Shown here one piece after another: positions 60,800 through 64,000 of a stretch of DNA of 64,000 nucleotides. The stretch is from JAENVT01 sp963720775 (GTDB taxonomy: Bacteria; Actinomycetota; Acidimicrobiia; Acidimicrobiales; Ilumatobacteraceae): positions 1 through 64,000 of the forward strand of contig CAVRGR010000003.1 in the NCBI GenBank assembly GCA_963720775.1, read 5' to 3'. The translations under genes and the position numbers were made by a program. Position 1 is the stretch's first letter, and each line of letters starts with the position of its first letter. The notes below the pieces were generated by a model. That model had not been told where the DNA came from. It searched no databases and saw only the letters and a program-made list of their open reading frames with translations.

Positions 60800-61558
60800 T
60801 CAGTCGGCGGCGCGTGGGACTCCGTCTGGGTTGGGTGGCCGTTCACCGCGCAGGTCGGCTACGACCGCGACCAGACGGCCCATCACGGCATCGGCGGCCA
60901 GGCGGACCTCGTCGACGGTGGGCTCGGTGGTAGGCCCGATGTTCATCAAGGCGCGCACGTCGATCGGCGCACCGACCCGGGTGTCGACCTTCGGGCGCCG
61001 GATCAGGTTTCGCAACAGCGTCGGCACCACCCTGCGCTGGCCGACGACCCGATGAGCGCCGACCATCGCCACCGGGACGATCGGCGCGCCCGTTCGCAGC
61101 GCCAGCCTGACCGATCCGGTCTTGGCCCGCTCCGGCCACATCATCGGGTCGCGGGTGAGCCGGCCTTCGGGGAAGATGCCGACTGCCTCACCGTCGGCCA
61201 GGGCGAGAGCGGCCTCGTCGAGCGATGTTGCGGCATCGGCCGCGCCACGCTTGACCATGATGAAGCCGAGCCGACGAGCGATCGTGCCGAGCAGCGGTGC
61301 TTTGAACACACCGGATGTGGCCAGCAGGCGGAGAGAGCGACCCATTCGCCGGCACGCCAGCGCCAGCAGCACGCCGTCGGCGTAGCTCGTGTGGTTGGAG
61401 ATGACGATGATCGGCCCGGGCGGCAACCGCAGCGCTGCCTCTCGCCGTCCGCGTTGTCGCTCGATCTGCAATCTGCTGAAGAAGGCCGTTGCCGAGCCCA
61501 GGACCGCGGCCAGCACTGCGTAGAGAATCGCGCCGGTTCGACCCGGCTTGCGCCACAT
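60800..61558 (-). CDS. 1-acyl-glycerol-3-phosphate acyltransferase-like (PlsC) protein
   Basis: 252 aa from ATG 61558. An N-terminal hydrophobic helix precedes the acyltransferase motifs: block I ISNHTSYADG (H-x4-D), block III FPEGRLTRDP, and VPVAMVGAHRV. It would transfer acyl chains to lysophosphatidic acid or a related acceptor in membrane lipid synthesis. It lies 11 nt downstream of the aminotransferase stop on the same strand, which suggests co-transcription, though no functional link is evident. Confidence 0.88.
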   Translation of the reverse strand: MWRKPGRTGAILYAVLAAVLGSATAFFSRLQIERQRGRREAALRLPPGPIIVISNHTSYADGVLLALACRRMGRSLRLLATSGVFKAPLLGTIARRLGFIMVKRGAADAATSLDEAALALADGEAVGIFPEGRLTRDPMMWPERAKTGSVRLALRTGAPIVPVAMVGAHRVVGQRRVVPTLLRNLIRRPKVDTRVGAPIDVRALMNIGPTTEPTVDEVRLAADAVMGRLVAVVADLRGERPPNPDGVPRAAD

Positions 61559-61569
61559 CTGCAGCCGCG

Positions 61570-62937
61570 TCAGCCCGTGTAGAACGAGTCGGCCACCGTG
61601 AGGGCTTCGTCGAGGATGGCCAATCCTTCCAACACCTCGTCGGCGGTGGCCGTGCACGGAGGCACGACATGCAGACGGTTGAAGTGCGTGAACGGCCACA
61701 GTCCCCGCTGCTTGCACGCCGCGGCCAGGTCGGCCATCGGCTTGGCATCGGCGCCCGAGGCGTTGTACGGCACGAGGGGCTGCCGCGTCGCCCGGTCGGT
61801 CACGAGGTCGAGCGCCCAGAACACGCCGAGACCGCGGATCTCGCCGATGCTCGGATGGTTGGCCTGCAACTTTTCCAGGCCCGGGGCGATCACCTCGGTG
61901 CCGAGCATTCGAGCGTGTTCGACGATGCCCTCTTCCCTGAAGATGTTGATGCTCGCCACTGCCGACGCGCAGGCCAGCGGATGCCCCGAGTAGGTGAGCC
62001 CACCGGGGAAGGCGCGATCGCGGAACGTATCGGCGATCTTCTGGCTGATCACGACGCCACCGAGCGGCAGATAGCCGGAGTTGACTCCCTTGGCGAAGCA
62101 AACGAGGTCGGGCTGCACGCCCCATCTCTGAAAGGCGAACCACTCACCGCAGCGGCCGAAACCGGCCATCACCTCGTCACAGATCATCACGATGCCGTGG
62201 CGATCGCAACGCTCGCGGATGCCTTGGAGGTAGCCGTCGGGTGGCACGAGTATCCCGTTGGTGCCGACGACCGTCTCGATGAGGATCGCCGCGACGGTGT
62301 GGCTGCCCTCGACCATCAGGACATCGTCGAGGTGGGCTAGGGCACGCTCGCACTCTTCGGCCTCGCTGCTCGAGTGGAAGGCGCTGCGATACGCGTATGG
62401 CCCCCAGAACTTGACAACTCCGGGCATGCCCGGTTCGCTCGGCCAGCGGCGCGGATCGCCGGTGAGGCTGATGGCCCCGTTGGTGCCACCGTGGTAGCTG
62501 CGGTAGTGGGTGAGGACCTTGTTGCGACTGGTGTGCAGGCGAGCCATGCGCACTGCGTTTTCGGTGGCCTCGGCCCCGCCGTTGGTGAAGAAGACCATGT
62601 TCAACTGGCTGTCGTCGAGCTTCTCCGCGGCGGCTTCACAGATGAGCCGCGCCGCTTCGCTGCGCGCATCGTTGGCATGGAACGGCGCCACGGTGCACAG
62701 CCGATCGGCCTGCTCCTTGATGGCCGCGACGAGCTTGGGATGCTGATGGCCGATGTTGACGTTTACGAGCTGGCTGGAGAAATCGAGGTAACGGGTGCCG
62801 TCCTGCGTCCAGAAGCAGCTGCCCTCGGCTCGGGTGACGACAGCTGGGTTGAGTGCGCCTTGTGCGCTCCAGGAGTGGAAGACGTGGGCGCGGTCGTTGG
62901 CGAACGCGTTCTCTGGATGAGTGTCGAGCGCAGTCAT
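61570..62937 (-). CDS. Class III aminotransferase (omega-amino acid:oxoacid type)
   Basis: 455 aa from ATG 62937 (62946 also possible). PLP features: FFTNGGAEATENAVRMAR, SYHGGTNGA, MICDEVMAGFGRCGEWFAF, and the Schiff-base Lys in LVCFAKGVNSGYLPLGG. The closest look is to beta-alanine/taurine/4-aminobutyrate-type omega transaminases. Given the pyrimidine cluster 10 kb upstream, beta-alanine or beta-aminoisobutyrate to the semialdehyde (the substrate of the mmsA product) is an attractive but unproved role. Neighbouring CitE-like genes lie upstream on the same strand. Confidence 0.9.
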   Translation of the reverse strand: MTALDTHPENAFANDRAHVFHSWSAQGALNPAVVTRAEGSCFWTQDGTRYLDFSSQLVNVNIGHQHPKLVAAIKEQADRLCTVAPFHANDARSEAARLICEAAAEKLDDSQLNMVFFTNGGAEATENAVRMARLHTSRNKVLTHYRSYHGGTNGAISLTGDPRRWPSEPGMPGVVKFWGPYAYRSAFHSSSEAEECERALAHLDDVLMVEGSHTVAAILIETVVGTNGILVPPDGYLQGIRERCDRHGIVMICDEVMAGFGRCGEWFAFQRWGVQPDLVCFAKGVNSGYLPLGGVVISQKIADTFRDRAFPGGLTYSGHPLACASAVASINIFREEGIVEHARMLGTEVIAPGLEKLQANHPSIGEIRGLGVFWALDLVTDRATRQPLVPYNASGADAKPMADLAAACKQRGLWPFTHFNRLHVVPPCTATADEVLEGLAILDEALTVADSFYTG

Positions 62938-63001
62938 GTCGAGCATCGTATTCGATACAGAACATGCCGTACAGACTGCACTTTGTACCCGTACAGAGTT
63001 G

Positions 63002-63868
63002 TCAGCCGAGCGCGGCGATGGCCTCGGCGATCGACAGTGTGCGCTGGGCGTTGGCCACATGCAGGTTCTCGATCATGCGCCCGTCGACGGTGACGACACC
63101 TCGACCGTCGGTAACTGCCTGGTCGAAGGCGGCGATGATGCGTCGTGCCTGGTCGACGTCGGCAGGCGATGGTGCCCAGGCGTTGTTGGCGATCTCCACC
63201 TGAGTCGGATGGATCAGGGTCTTGCCGTCGAATCCGAGTTCCACGCCCTGCGCACACTCGGCGGCGAAGCCATCGAGATCCTTCACGTCGTTGAACACAC
63301 CGTCGAGGATCGTCTTGCCGGCCTCTCGCGCGGCCAGCAATGCGGTCGCCAGGTGGGTGAGCAGCGCTCGTCGTCCGGTGGCGAGCGGAACCCGCAACTC
63401 GCGAGCGAGATCGTTGGTGCCCATCACCAGGACAGACACCCGTGGATGGGCGGCTATCGAGCGGGCGTCGAAGATTGCCGTCGGCGTCTCGACCATCGCC
63501 CACACCGTCATCGATTCCGGTGCGCCGGCTGCCTCGAGTCGCGCTGACACATCGTCGAGATAGGCCACCGAGCTCACTTTTGGAACGACGACGGCGGCTG
63601 CAGTCGACGTCGCGATTGCGGCCAGATCGGCCGGTCCCCAAGGCGTGTCGAGACCGTTGCAGCGAATCGTCAGCTCGCGGCGGCCGTACTCACCTGACGC
63701 CGCGGCGGTGCAGGCGGCGACTCGGGCCGACTCCTTGGCGTCGGGAGCGACCGCATCTTCGAGGTCGAAGATGATGGCGTCGGCCGGCAACGACTTCGCC
63801 TTTTCGAGGGCGCGATCGTTGGCGGCGGGCATGTACAACGCCGAGCGCAGCGGGCGATAGCGGCTCAC
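63002..63868 (-). CDS. CitE-like (HpcH/HpaI) CoA-ester lyase/aldolase
   Basis: 288 aa from GTG 63868, whose GTGA overlaps the stop of the preceding gene. TIM-barrel lyase of the CitE/malyl-CoA lyase superfamily: RSALYMPAANDRALEKA, the acidic motif IIFDLEDAVAPDAK, VWAMVETPTAIFDARSI, VMGTNDLARELRVP and FDGKTLIHPTQVEIAN. The Glu/Asp metal ligands appear kept. It may cleave a malyl- or citramalyl-CoA-type ester; the substrate is uncertain. A second CitE-like gene directly precedes it. Confidence 0.9.
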   Translation of the reverse strand: MSRYRPLRSALYMPAANDRALEKAKSLPADAIIFDLEDAVAPDAKESARVAACTAAASGEYGRRELTIRCNGLDTPWGPADLAAIATSTAAAVVVPKVSSVAYLDDVSARLEAAGAPESMTVWAMVETPTAIFDARSIAAHPRVSVLVMGTNDLARELRVPLATGRRALLTHLATALLAAREAGKTILDGVFNDVKDLDGFAAECAQGVELGFDGKTLIHPTQVEIANNAWAPSPADVDQARRIIAAFDQAVTDGRGVVTVDGRMIENLHVANAQRTLSIAEAIAALG

Positions 63869-64000
63869 GGGGCGAATCCGTACGCGGCTGCGAGCTGCGG
63901 ATCGCGCTCGGCAAGCCGATGGGCGAGGTCGACGACGACCTTGCACTGCTTGACCGATGCGTCGTCCTCCATCTTGCCGTCGAGCATGATCGCTCCGGTT
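63865..64000 (-). CDS. C-terminal end of a second CitE/malyl-CoA-lyase-like protein (cut by window edge)
   Basis: The last 44 codons are visible, reading TGAIMLDGKMEDDASVKQ at the start of the fragment and ending in AAAYGFAP. G-x-M-x-DGKM-x-D is the conserved C-terminal motif of HpcH/HpaI-type CoA-ester lyases, where the tail closes the active site. The stop TGA overlaps the start of the downstream lyase gene (GTGA), so these are a translationally coupled pair. The rest lies beyond the window. Confidence 0.75.
   Translation of the reverse strand, partial: TGAIMLDGKMEDDASVKQCKVVVDLAHRLAERDPQLAAAYGFAP

Overview
The window reads as chromosome of a high-GC actinobacterium. Pointers are a 13E12/DUF222 HNH endonuclease behind a perfect actinobacterial-type SOS box, two luciferase-like flavin/F420-type oxidoreductases, a PPOX-fold protein, two-subunit KorAB, many lipoproteins with Thr/Pro-rich linkers, GTG/TTG starts and several promoters that predict leaderless messages. 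Acidimicrobiia (Ilumatobacter-like) is my best guess, from gene style only. I saw no rRNA, tRNA, CRISPR array, IS element or phage gene.

Layout. 0-7.7 kb is accessory: a subtilisin, a small membrane protein and a membrane TPR protein on the minus strand, divergent from a TIR-domain membrane protein, then a truncated HtrA-type protease abutting glnS. 7.7-17.9 kb is mixed housekeeping: glutaminyl-tRNA synthetase, hemolysin III, an ArsR/SRPBCC pair divergent from a solitary ClpP with two matching operator palindromes, VOC and Usp proteins, the SOS-boxed HNH endonuclease, a DEAD-box helicase, and a B12 mutase whose substrate-site residues look like isobutyryl-CoA rather than methylmalonyl-CoA mutase. 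18-31 kb carries MarR, a frameshifted luciferase-like gene, an amidase, an MFS transporter, lipoproteins, MscL, an aldo/keto reductase and an ABC-F ATPase. 31-33 kb is a YjjI/YjjW glycyl-radical pair. 34-40 kb has class I fumarase and an overlapping sugar-nucleotide/glycosyltransferase operon. 40.5-45.9 kb holds a papain-like protease with a histone-like Lys/Ala tail, a frameshifted HrpB helicase and small conserved genes.

46-57 kb is the most coherent system: a MocR-type regulator divergent from beta-ureidopropionase, dihydropyrimidinase, CoA-acylating (methyl)malonate-semialdehyde dehydrogenase, a luciferase-like F420-type oxidoreductase and a four-gene NMT1/THI5-type ABC importer. This is reductive pyrimidine degradation plus uptake. 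No PreT/PreA-type dihydropyrimidine dehydrogenase is present, and the F420-type enzyme is a candidate replacement. Two matching three-half-site operators (11-bp periodicity) lie at the regulator start and just upstream of the catabolic operon. Two related hairpins with compensatory base changes follow the second and third catabolic genes. 57.7-64 kb carries KorAB, a PlsC-type acyltransferase, a class III aminotransferase and two tandem CitE-like lyases, the second cut by the window end.

Three genes (luciferase-like, DegT aminotransferase, hrpB) are each broken by a shift of the same phase in very GC-rich sequence, so sequence error must be excluded before calling them pseudogenes. A 30-nt hairpin-bearing repeat occurs four times in two intergenic regions 27 kb apart.
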